Of a stretch of 64,000 nucleotides of DNA, positions 16,919 to 23,852 are shown one piece after another. The notes below the pieces were generated by a model, which ran no database searches, had not been told where the DNA came from, and saw only the letters and a program-made list of their open reading frames with translations. This DNA comes from Flavivirga algicola (lineage in GTDB: Bacteria; Bacteroidota; Bacteroidia; Flavobacteriales; Flavobacteriaceae): NCBI RefSeq assembly GCF_012910715.1, contig NZ_JABBHF010000015.1, forward strand, positions 1 to 64,000, in the 5' to 3' direction. Numbering within the stretch: position 1 is the stretch's first letter; every line of letters starts with the position of its first letter. The position numbers were made by a program, and so were the translations under genes.

Positions 16919-17893
16919 ATAAGATTCTGTATTGGAACAGCTGAGAAAAAGAAGTTCCTATGTCACGCTGAGCTTGTGGAAGCGCAAGTTTATAAAGGGT
17001 TGTTGCACTTGTAGGTATTGTTTCGTGTGTTATGCTTCGACAAGCTCAGCAAGACAAGGTAACTCTAAATAGTCTTTTTTGTTTAGTTGGTCATTAGTAA
17101 CTATTTTGGCTCCTTGGCTTAGTGAAAGAATGGCCTACTCATAAGATTTCTTATTGAAAAGAATTGAGACAAAAAGAAGTTGTAGTGTCACGCTGAGCTT
17201 GTCGAAGCGTAAATTTGAAGTTAAAATGAAATTTTATTACGTATACATATTACTTTGCTCTGATAAAACCTATTATACAGGAATGACCAACGATTTAGAA
17301 AGAAGAATTAATCAGCATAAATCTGGTTATAGAAAAGATGGTTATACATTTTTTGAGAAGACCTATAGAACTTAAATGGTATTTACAGTGTACAAGTCCA
17401 TCAGAAGCTATAAAAATTGAAAAGCAAATTAAAGGATGGTCGCGACGAAAAAAAGAAGCTTTAATTAATGATAATTGGGAAGATTTAATCGAGTTTTCTA
17501 AAAATTATACAGAATATAAACATCCTGATAACCGATAATGGCCTTCTTGTTCTTCGACAAGCTCAGCAAGACAAGGTGACATTAAATAGTCTTTTTTGTT
17601 TAGTTGGCATTAACAATTATTTTGTCAACCTAGTATCGTGGAAGCGTTGCCTATTATATAAGGTTTCTTATTGAAAGAGTTAAGGTAAAAAGAAGTTCCT
17701 ATGTCATACTATGCTTCGACAAGCTCAGCAAGACAGGGTAGCTTTATATAGTCTTTTATGCTTAGTTGGTAATTAACAATTATTTTGTCAACCTAGTATC
17801 GTGGAAGCGTTGCCTATTTTTAAGATTTCTTCTTGAAAAGAACTAAGACAAAACAAAATTCCTATGTCACGCTGAGCTTGTCGAAGCTCAAAT
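16919..17893. repeat. REP palindrome cluster (GCTGAGCTTGTCGAAGC type)
   Basis: Six copies of a palindromic REP core occur. GTCACGCTGAGCTTGT-type copies lie at 16962-16988, 17186-17210 and 17865-17887. Inverted GCTTCGACAAGCTCAGC-type copies lie at 17031-17056, 17549-17580 and 17702-17738. They sit in a larger repeated module that also contains AGTCTTTTTTGTTTAGTTGG, a GTGGAAGCGTTGCC-type segment, AAGATTTCTTATTGAAA and AAGAAGTTCCTATGTCA. The frameshifted GIY-YIG gene lies between an inverted pair of these REPs. Outside that gene no coding sequence was seen in 16499-18609. Confidence 0.85.
17226..17538 (+). pseudogene. GIY-YIG nuclease (UPF0213-like), frameshifted
   Basis: The start MKFYYVYILLCSDKTYYTG carries the family motif YVYIL...YYTG. 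The frame then breaks after HKSGYRKDGYT. A second frame continues the same protein (LRRPIELKWY, SEAIKIEKQIKGWSRRKKEALI) to a stop at 17538. One extra T in the T6 run at 17349-17354 explains the break: with five T the gene reads as one normal-length GIY-YIG protein of about 103 residues. A homopolymer sequencing error or real slippage are both possible. The gene is flanked by inverted REP copies at 17186-17210 and 17549-17580. GIY-YIG proteins of this size are single-domain endonucleases of unknown cellular role. Confidence 0.85.
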
Positions 17894-17935
17894 TTAATAA
17901 CATACTTTTTTGAAAGAAAAACCTTGCTAAGATTA

Positions 17936-17996
17936 ATTTCAGCTACGCTCAATCTCCTAAATCCCTATAAAAAAGAAGATCGTGCGCAACCGAAAT
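17936..17996 (-). repeat. Hairpin H1 (CTACGCTCAATC/GCGCAACCG type)
   Basis: First of four related hairpins, each lying directly downstream (minus strand) of a direct-repeat promoter element, here E5. Arms are TCAGCTACGCTCAATC and a diverged CGTGCGCAACCGAA. This copy is the least symmetrical. Confidence 0.55.
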
Positions 17997-18012
17997 TAGA
18001 TATCAGACGACA

Positions 18013-18067
18013 CAAATATCGATGATAAGTTTTAACTAAAAGGGATTAAGACTTGTCTGAAAAGGAT
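18013..18067 (-). promoter_or_regulatory. Direct-repeat promoter element E5
   Basis: GGAT at 18064-18067 and 18043-18046 and CAAA at 18013-18016 give ATCC-N17-ATCC-N26-TTTG on the minus strand. The -7-like octamer is GATATTTG. No protein gene follows; the transcript would run into hairpin H1. Confidence 0.6.
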
Positions 18068-18156
18068 GTCTTTAAAAGTCATTAGGTAATATATGATTGA
18101 GGTTTTGTGTGTTGTTAATGAGGTGTTTAGGGGTGTTGGTGCTAATTATTTTTTTG

Positions 18157-18215
18157 TTTCGGCTACGCTCAATCTGAAGAATCCAATGAACTGGTGATTG
18201 GGCGCAACCGAAGTC
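18157..18215 (-). repeat. Hairpin H2 (second unit of the E5-E7 array)
   Basis: On the minus strand TTCGGTTGCGCCCAATC pairs with GATTGAGCGTAGCCGAA. The 17-bp stem has two G-U wobbles and one C-A mismatch, so it is better paired as minus-strand RNA than as + strand RNA. It starts about 25 bases after the predicted start of transcription from E6. Confidence 0.65.
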
Positions 18216-18241
18216 AAAAAGACAAAAATTACTAACCGCAA

Positions 18242-18296
18242 CAAATATCGATGATAAGATTTAACTTAAAAGGATTAAAACTTGTCCGAAAAGGAT
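18242..18296 (-). promoter_or_regulatory. Direct-repeat promoter element E6
   Basis: GGAT at 18293-18296 and 18272-18275 and CAAA at 18242-18245, with the same exact spacing on the minus strand. The -7-like octamer is GATATTTG. It lies 229 bp from E5. Confidence 0.6.
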
Positions 18297-18384
18297 GTCT
18301 TTTGAATGTTGTTTGCTACTAGGAGTGATATGTTAAATGTCATTGATGGGTTTTTTGTGTTGTAGTGATACTAATTTATTTTTG

Positions 18385-18443
18385 TTTCGGCTACGCTCAA
18401 TCTGAAGAATCCAATTAACTGGTGATTGGGCGCAACCGAAGTC
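18385..18443 (-). repeat. Hairpin H3 (third unit of the E5-E7 array)
   Basis: Nearly identical to H2 over its full length, including the loop apart from one base. It lies downstream of E7 on the minus strand at the same distance as H2 from E6. Confidence 0.65.
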
Positions 18444-18469
18444 AAAAAGACAAAAATTACTAACCGAAA

Positions 18470-18524
18470 CAAAGATCGATGATAGGATTTAATTTAAATG
18501 GATTAAAGCTTATCTGAAAAGGAT
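18470..18524 (-). promoter_or_regulatory. Direct-repeat promoter element E7
   Basis: GGAT at 18521-18524 and 18500-18503 and CAAA at 18470-18473 keep the exact spacing. The -7-like octamer is GATCTTTG. It lies 228 bp from E6 and 86 bases after the 3' end of the outer-membrane gene at 18610-21273. Confidence 0.6.
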
Positions 18525-18609
18525 TTTGCGAAATTACTGCCGGTTTTTAATTGAAAAACATTCCCCTAGTTGCTGGTCAACCTCTATAAACACAAGCATT
18601 TAAATGCCT

Positions 18610-21273
18610 CTAGAAATTGTTAAACTTCCAACTAAAACTTAGCATAAAATATTGCTTAAGAACTTTGCTTTGAGAATCTTGAATGTAGTTTTTCGTGGCA
18701 ATACGCCTAACGTTTGTGTTTTGGTTTAATAAATCGTAAATCTTTAAAGATAAAATACCATGGTCTTTAAACATGGTATAGGCTAAAGTGGTGTTCCAAA
18801 ACCAGACGCTTTTTTGAAATCCCTCAGCGACATTTGGGTTATAATTGAAGCTAATGTCATGCTGCCATTCTAATTTTTTAGGAACGAATGTGGTTATTTG
18901 TAACCCAGCGGAATGATTTATAAACTCTTGGTTATTAAAATCTTCCAGATCGAACGTGGTTTTATTAAATGATAGCCTGTAATTTGGAGCTATTGTCATA
19001 ACGTGATCCCATGCAAAGGTGATACTAGTATGAGGTGTTAAGGTGGTATTGTTTGAAACATACAACACATCATTATTAAAGTTAATCGATTTGTTAATGC
19101 CCGAGGATAGCCCAACACTATATCTAAACGTTTTTAGGGAGTCAATTTTTATCGTTTTATTATAGCTGGCACCAGTGTTTAAACTAAAACCTCCATTTAC
19201 ATTAACATAGCTTGTGTTTCTCACAAAATTATCATCAATAGTTGTTTTAGTTACTACCTGATTGTTGTTTAAATTGGCATAGACATGACCAAAAAAACCA
19301 TGACGTTTTTGAAAATTGAACGTATTAAAACCAAGATAAAAGCTATGCGTATTTGTCGGTTTTAAATTAGGATTTCCTGTTATTGTATTTAAAGGGTTTG
19401 ATATATCTTGAAAAGGCTGTAGTTGTGACAACTGTGGTGGTATGTTATCTAAGCCATAGCTGGCATATAAATACGATTTTGGATTATATTGATAATGAAA
19501 ATTCGATCGCAGCTCTAGAGTTTCAAAATTACGGGCTAAACTTAAATCGGGTCTTAAAAAATCGATGTTTTTTAAGGTTCTTAATACATACCCTATTTGA
19601 GAACTAGCAGACCATTTTTCTTTTTTATAAGTTAGTTTTAAAGCCGGGGTACTTCGCTTATTTGTATACTCAAAATCTGTACTTAGATCTTCATTAAATA
19701 TGGTGAAGCCTTGTGTGTCTGGATCAAAAGCGTAAGAGCTCTTTATATTTTTTTGTTTGTCATATCTATAATTAAACTTAAGATCTAAAAACAGGATCTT
19801 CACAATTAATGGCCATCTAAGAGTAGCGCCTGTATAAATTCCTTTTGACTTTTGGTCACTATCCGTAAATAAGTTTCTGTTAATTTCTTCTGGATTATCT
19901 CCAAAAATACTGGTTTCAGAATTTAGGTAATTATCAGTTTCTGTAGTTTGATATTTATTTGATATATTGAATTTAAAATAAGCCCCATACCTACCAAATC
20001 GTTTTGTAACATCAACATGGTTGTTGAGGTTTTTATTAGTTGTTTCAGAAAATGAAGACAAACTGGATTGGTTTGTCAAGGTGTTATCTTCATTTCGGGA
20101 AGCTTCACTACCTGATGTTTCCATTTTATTTTTAACCATGTTAAATGCTGGGTTAATATTGATTAAAAGCATAGAATCGACTTCGATGTTAAACCCTAAA
20201 TGGATACTGTGGTTTTTCCCTTCATCATGTGACTTTGTATTGGAATTGCTTGTGTATCTCGAATCTGGGAGAATATTGATTTGTTGTGTTGTACGTTCGT
20301 TTTCAGAACGCGTACCAGAGAAAAAATAATTGGCAGAAATATCATGCCTTTTTCTCAATTTATCAACGTAATTGGCACCATAATTTTGAGATGTAGTAAT
20401 CCCTTGCCTGCTTGCAAGACCGTTTCTAAAGTTAAAGCCAGGTACATTTATATTGTTGCCTCCAGCAAGGAGGCTCATGCGTTGATCGTTATTAAAAAGA
20501 TTAAACATACCAACAAATTCATAACGCTTGTTGGTTCCTGTCCCGGCTGCTACCTGTCCAAAAGTACCATCGTTGTTTTCTTCCTTTATAACGAGGTTGA
20601 TCGTTTTTTTTTCTTTGCTACCTTCATCACCAGCAAAAGCTTCTGCCTTTGTTTTTGTATCTGTGATTTGAATGTTATCAATAATTTCTTTACTTAAATG
20701 CCTGGTTGTTATAGTCGGGTCATTACTAAAAAATGGTTTTCCATTTACCAAAATATTATCGACCTCTTTTCCATTGATACTTATCTTGCCTGCATCATTA
20801 ACTTCTACGCCAGGTAATTGTTTTAGTAAATCTTCAACATTGGCATTTTTTTTAGTTTTAAAAGAGTTGGCATTGAATTTTAAAGTGTCTTTTTTTATAA
20901 CGACAGGTGGATTAACCTTTATAAGAACCTCCTTTAAGGCATTAAGGTCTGTTTTTAGATTAATAGTATTTAAATTAATGGTTACTTTGTCTAAATAAAC
21001 AGTTTGAAAGTGGGTTTGATACCCAACGTACGAGATATAGAGGTTTAAATGTTTGTCTGCCGTTTTGCCTTCTAAAGAAAAATACCCATTTTTATCTGAA
21101 ATGGCATAAGTGACCAAAGAACTGTCCTTAGCACGTTCTAAATGAATTGTTGCTGACTCTAGAGCTATTTTATCGGTTTCTGTTATCAAGGCTCCCGAGA
21201 TTTTAAAAGGCTTCGTTTGTGAGAAAGACATCGTTATGCAAAGTATTGTATAGACAAAAAAGCAATGTTTCAC
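18610..21273 (-). CDS. Outer membrane beta-barrel protein of the TonB-dependent receptor type (OMP_b-brl_3-like)
   Basis: An 887-residue exported protein. Residues 1-19 are a signal peptide (MSFSQ end). Residues 22-105 are a carboxypeptidase-regulatory-like domain (SDKNGYFSLEG, YISYVGYQTHFQTV). Residues about 120-235 are a plug-like domain (NANVEDLLKQLPGVEVNDAGKI, ILVNGKPFF). The remainder is a large barrel of the outer membrane protein beta-barrel family ending in aromatic FSWKFNNF. It is not a SusC protein and has no partner lipoprotein beside it. Its role is unknown; relatives are found as stand-alone barrels in Bacteroidota. It is a single gene with element E8 and hairpin H4 365 bases upstream and the E5-E7 array directly beyond its 3' end. 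Confidence 0.88.
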   Translation of the reverse strand: MKHCFFVYTILCITMSFSQTKPFKISGALITETDKIALESATIHLERAKDSSLVTYAISDKNGYFSLEGKTADKHLNLYISYVGYQTHFQTVYLDKVTINLNTINLKTDLNALKEVLIKVNPPVVIKKDTLKFNANSFKTKKNANVEDLLKQLPGVEVNDAGKISINGKEVDNILVNGKPFFSNDPTITTRHLSKEIIDNIQITDTKTKAEAFAGDEGSKEKKTINLVIKEENNDGTFGQVAAGTGTNKRYEFVGMFNLFNNDQRMSLLAGGNNINVPGFNFRNGLASRQGITTSQNYGANYVDKLRKRHDISANYFFSGTRSENERTTQQINILPDSRYTSNSNTKSHDEGKNHSIHLGFNIEVDSMLLININPAFNMVKNKMETSGSEASRNEDNTLTNQSSLSSFSETTNKNLNNHVDVTKRFGRYGAYFKFNISNKYQTTETDNYLNSETSIFGDNPEEINRNLFTDSDQKSKGIYTGATLRWPLIVKILFLDLKFNYRYDKQKNIKSSYAFDPDTQGFTIFNEDLSTDFEYTNKRSTPALKLTYKKEKWSASSQIGYVLRTLKNIDFLRPDLSLARNFETLELRSNFHYQYNPKSYLYASYGLDNIPPQLSQLQPFQDISNPLNTITGNPNLKPTNTHSFYLGFNTFNFQKRHGFFGHVYANLNNNQVVTKTTIDDNFVRNTSYVNVNGGFSLNTGASYNKTIKIDSLKTFRYSVGLSSGINKSINFNNDVLYVSNNTTLTPHTSITFAWDHVMTIAPNYRLSFNKTTFDLEDFNNQEFINHSAGLQITTFVPKKLEWQHDISFNYNPNVAEGFQKSVWFWNTTLAYTMFKDHGILSLKIYDLLNQNTNVRRIATKNYIQDSQSKVLKQYFMLSFSWKFNNF

Positions 21274-21549
21274 GCGTTTAAATTTTAGTTGCCTGTTTAT
21301 AAACTATTCTTAAAAATGGAATCTGTATGTACACGGTATTTTCACTTGGGAGCTTTTTAAACAGTAAAAAATGAACGTCTCGTTTTATAGAGACTTTGAT
21401 GCGTATCCCTGCTTTTTACACATGAACGTTATTTTTAGCCTTGTAATAAGGCTTTTAAAGCGAATGTCTTTTTGTTAATACGCAATAATATACCTGTCAA
21501 TACGTACCAATTGATCTATTGTTGAGTCTTGAAAATTTTGATCCTTTCA
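21274..21549. other. Possible long 5' leader of the outer-membrane barrel gene
   Basis: No gene was seen between the barrel gene start (21273) and hairpin H4. If E8 is the promoter, this stretch is a leader of roughly 350 bases. I saw no known riboswitch pattern in it. Confidence 0.4.
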
Positions 21550-21609
21550 ATTCCAGCTACGCTCAATCCCTAAAATCCCAATAAAGATGATTGGGCGCAA
21601 CCGAATTCG
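21550..21609 (-). repeat. Hairpin H4 downstream of element E8
   Basis: Same family as H1-H3: CAGCTACGCTCAATC pairs with GATTGGGCGCAACCG. It lies between E8 and the outer-membrane barrel gene. Confidence 0.6.
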
Positions 21610-21637
21610 AAAAGACAACTAACTAACAACTATAGAA

Positions 21638-21692
21638 CAAATATCGAGGATAAAACTTAACTTAAATGGATTAAAACTTGTCTGAAAAGGAT
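21638..21692 (-). promoter_or_regulatory. Direct-repeat promoter element E8
   Basis: GGAT at 21689-21692 and 21668-21671 and CAAA at 21638-21641 give ATCC-N17-ATCC-N26-TTTG on the minus strand, with octamer GATATTTG. The next gene on that strand is the barrel protein at 21273. It lies 153 bases beyond the stop of the AraC-type regulator gene. Confidence 0.6.
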
Positions 21693-21844
21693 GTTGTGAT
21701 TAATATAGTGTTCAGTGTTTGGTAGTCGAATGTTTATAGGGAGAATTGGGTATTCTTTATTTAGAACTTCGCATCAGGAATTTGATATTTGAATTTTCAA
21801 ACTGCAAATTAGTACCTAATGCTTAATACTTTTTTCACTTGTAA

Positions 21845-22831
21845 CTAAATATCGGGGTTTTGATTGGATTGTTTTCTTAAATCCCTTGGTGTAAATCCAT
21901 ATTTCTCTTTGAAAGCTTTAGAAAAATGAGGCGCACTTATAAATCCAGTTACATGTGCCACTTCCTTTATGGATGTATCTGTATGTTGAATTAAAACACT
22001 GGCTTTTCTCAATCGTTCGTTTATTAAAAAACGAAATACTGTTTGCCCATACAATTGTTTGAAACCATATTTTAGTTTGTATTCATTAGTTCCAAAAGCA
22101 TGTGCCAACTCAATCAATGGAGCGAGTGGTTTGTCTAAATTATTTATAATGTGATCATGTACTTTTCGGATTTTTCTAATATCGGTAAAACTTAAATTTA
22201 ACTGTTTGCTTTTATTACCATTATAAGAATGCTTTGCTGCTTTATTCTTTCCTGTACTTACAATTTTTCGTAATTCAGCTTCCCTTTCGGTACTATTTTT
22301 AATAATTTCTATAGATGTGACTACGATTCTTTCCGATTGATTCACTCGATCGACAAATTTACTTACTAAACAATTGGATGTTAAAATTAATTGTTGTTTG
22401 GTTTTAAAAGATAGTACGATAAATTCTTCATGAGCATCAAGGTTTGCTTGCACTAATTTAGATTTTAAACCATTCCAAGCTAATTTTGATTCTTGAGTGA
22501 GGAATGTAGAAAAATCTTTTTCTTGCAATTCATTATCATCAAAGAATAACATTTGTTTAATGCGGGAATTAAAGGCTATAATAGTGTCCTTTGTGTCTAG
22601 AACAAAGAACATTTGAACCAGATGTTTGTAGGTTTCATTTAAGTTTGCATAGCCTTGATGGAGAAAAGAAGTTTTTATTTCTTCAAAGGTCATGTTAATC
22701 AGCGCGATGAGGGCTTCGATATCATCATTCAAATCAGACCTTTCAACCTTGTAAGCAAAATTCCCACTGGCAAACTCCATAAGCATAGTATGGATTTGTT
22801 TTATTCTTTGTTTGTTATTGAGTTTCATCAC
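21845..22831 (-). CDS. PAS-domain AraC-family transcriptional regulator
   Basis: A 328-residue cytoplasmic regulator. The N-terminal 60 residues are helical, followed by a PAS-like sensor region (about 65-175: MFFVLDTKDTIIAFN) and a linker. A C-terminal AraC-type double helix-turn-helix occupies about 220-320, with the signatures LAHAFGTNEYKLKYGFKQLYG, IKEVAHVTGFISAPHFSKAFKEKYGFTPRDLR. AraC proteins usually bind direct-repeat half-sites about two helical turns apart and activate. This is the only activator-type gene near the nine direct-repeat elements with 21-bp period, so it is the best candidate for binding them (inference). ATG at 22828 is an equal alternative start. A STAS/SEC14-like gene lies 102 bases upstream on the same strand. 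Confidence 0.88.
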   Translation of the reverse strand: MMKLNNKQRIKQIHTMLMEFASGNFAYKVERSDLNDDIEALIALINMTFEEIKTSFLHQGYANLNETYKHLVQMFFVLDTKDTIIAFNSRIKQMLFFDDNELQEKDFSTFLTQESKLAWNGLKSKLVQANLDAHEEFIVLSFKTKQQLILTSNCLVSKFVDRVNQSERIVVTSIEIIKNSTEREAELRKIVSTGKNKAAKHSYNGNKSKQLNLSFTDIRKIRKVHDHIINNLDKPLAPLIELAHAFGTNEYKLKYGFKQLYGQTVFRFLINERLRKASVLIQHTDTSIKEVAHVTGFISAPHFSKAFKEKYGFTPRDLRKQSNQNPDI

Positions 22832-22933
22832 AGATACATACTAATTTGTAGATTTTTATACTGATTTTAAAACAGGAAAAATAGACGGTTATTGTATTCT
22901 AAAAATAAGGAGGTGCACTAGTCTCATAAATAA

Positions 22934-23317
22934 TTATTTAGAGATGATATAACTGTTTAGAAAATTTAAAGCATCCTCTTCGCTTGTAAATATCTGGGTT
23001 GTGATTGCTGGATTACTGGTTTTAACATAAAAACCTGATATCGTATTGGTCAAAGGGTTATTAACTAACAAAGCAACAGCTTTAATTAAGGCAGAGCCTT
23101 CTATTGCTAAGTAGTTTCTGGCGCTTTTATTGACGCTTTTAACGCCTCTCATATCACAAAAGATTAAAAACTCTTTACCTTGTTGTAATAAAAGCCTATC
23201 TTCAACAACTTGCATGGCTACGGATTGATCTATAGAAATTCCATTTTTGTAAACAAAATAAAGAATGTCTTTTTCAATCCAAAACTTCGCATACTCATTT
23301 TCTATATGATCTATCAA
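22934..23317 (-). CDS. STAS/SEC14-like small soluble protein
   Basis: A 127-residue protein that fits the family of STAS/SEC14-type proteins often found in flavobacteria (DUF7793-like by my recollection). It has alternating beta strands and helices (FWIEKDILYFVYKNGI, FLIFCDMRGVKSVNKSARNYLAIEG) and ends with FTSEEDALNFLNSYI. No signal peptide or membrane helix. The start codon is TTG at 23317. It precedes the AraC-type regulator on the same strand with a 102-base gap, so the two may be co-transcribed. A partner-switching or ligand-sensing role beside the regulator is only a guess. Confidence 0.65.
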   Translation of the reverse strand: MIDHIENEYAKFWIEKDILYFVYKNGISIDQSVAMQVVEDRLLLQQGKEFLIFCDMRGVKSVNKSARNYLAIEGSALIKAVALLVNNPLTNTISGFYVKTSNPAITTQIFTSEEDALNFLNSYIISK

Positions 23318-23681
23318 ACTATTTTAAAATTTTTGGGGTTAAAAGATTTCATGACTTAATTAAATTTAAATACATATTTTTACGATTATTATTTGTATTA
23401 ATTTACCTTAAGAGAGAGAATGTTCTTTTTATTAATGTGATACAAATTAAAACAACATTAACATAGAACTAAACAAATATAAATACAATTATTTTAACTT
23501 AACTGAGGTAAAACCGTACATTTAACTTTTTAGGAATAATTTTAGTGCCAATTGTGTTTTCCTCGTTTATGCCCAACTATAAAGATACTTTTTTTTATTT
23601 TAGGAAGTGTCAATTGTCTGTTTTTAAGTAGTTTAATATTTTTTATATTTATCTTATAACGTCAAAATATATTTTTTTGTT
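23318..23681. other. Intergenic region between divergent STAS-like and PLP-enzyme genes
   Basis: No coding frame was supported. It is very AT-rich with many T-runs. Element E9 lies at its right side. Promoters for both divergent genes must lie in 23318-23852, but no full TTTG-N19-TAnnTTTG match was recognised. Confidence 0.5.
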
Positions 23682-23727
23682 TGTACAAAACTTGTCTTAG
23701 AAGGATAAAAACTTGTCTGTAAGGGAT
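23682..23727. promoter_or_regulatory. Direct-repeat element E9 in the divergent STAS/PLP-enzyme intergenic region
   Basis: AACTTGTCTTAGAAGGAT and AACTTGTCTGTAAGGGAT follow each other with a 21-base period (GGAT at 23703-23706 and 23724-23727), so here the whole half-site is repeated almost exactly. TTTG at the standard N26 distance is missing. The site could control either the minus-strand STAS/AraC genes or the + strand PLP-enzyme gene 125 bases away. Confidence 0.5.
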
Positions 23728-23852
23728 TTTTTATATAATACTTGTAGGGATAGCAAAATAGAGCTATAAATTTTTATAGTTTTATATTCCATGATTTAGC
23801 CAATGGAATATAATAGCCTCCCTAATTGCATTAACCATTAATAAATCTTGAA

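Noticed and set aside
16726-16920. A 64-codon minus-strand frame near element E4
   Set aside because: It runs through the E4 promoter element and has AT-rich, non-protein-like composition. E4 itself explains the sequence.
17154-17225. N-terminal extension of the GIY-YIG frame (CSVTLSLSKRKFE)
   Set aside because: This is a translation of the REP palindrome. ATG 17226 gives the family N-terminus.
20021-20998. Several + strand frames of 100-138 codons inside the outer-membrane barrel gene
   Set aside because: They are antisense shadows of the intact 887-residue minus-strand frame.
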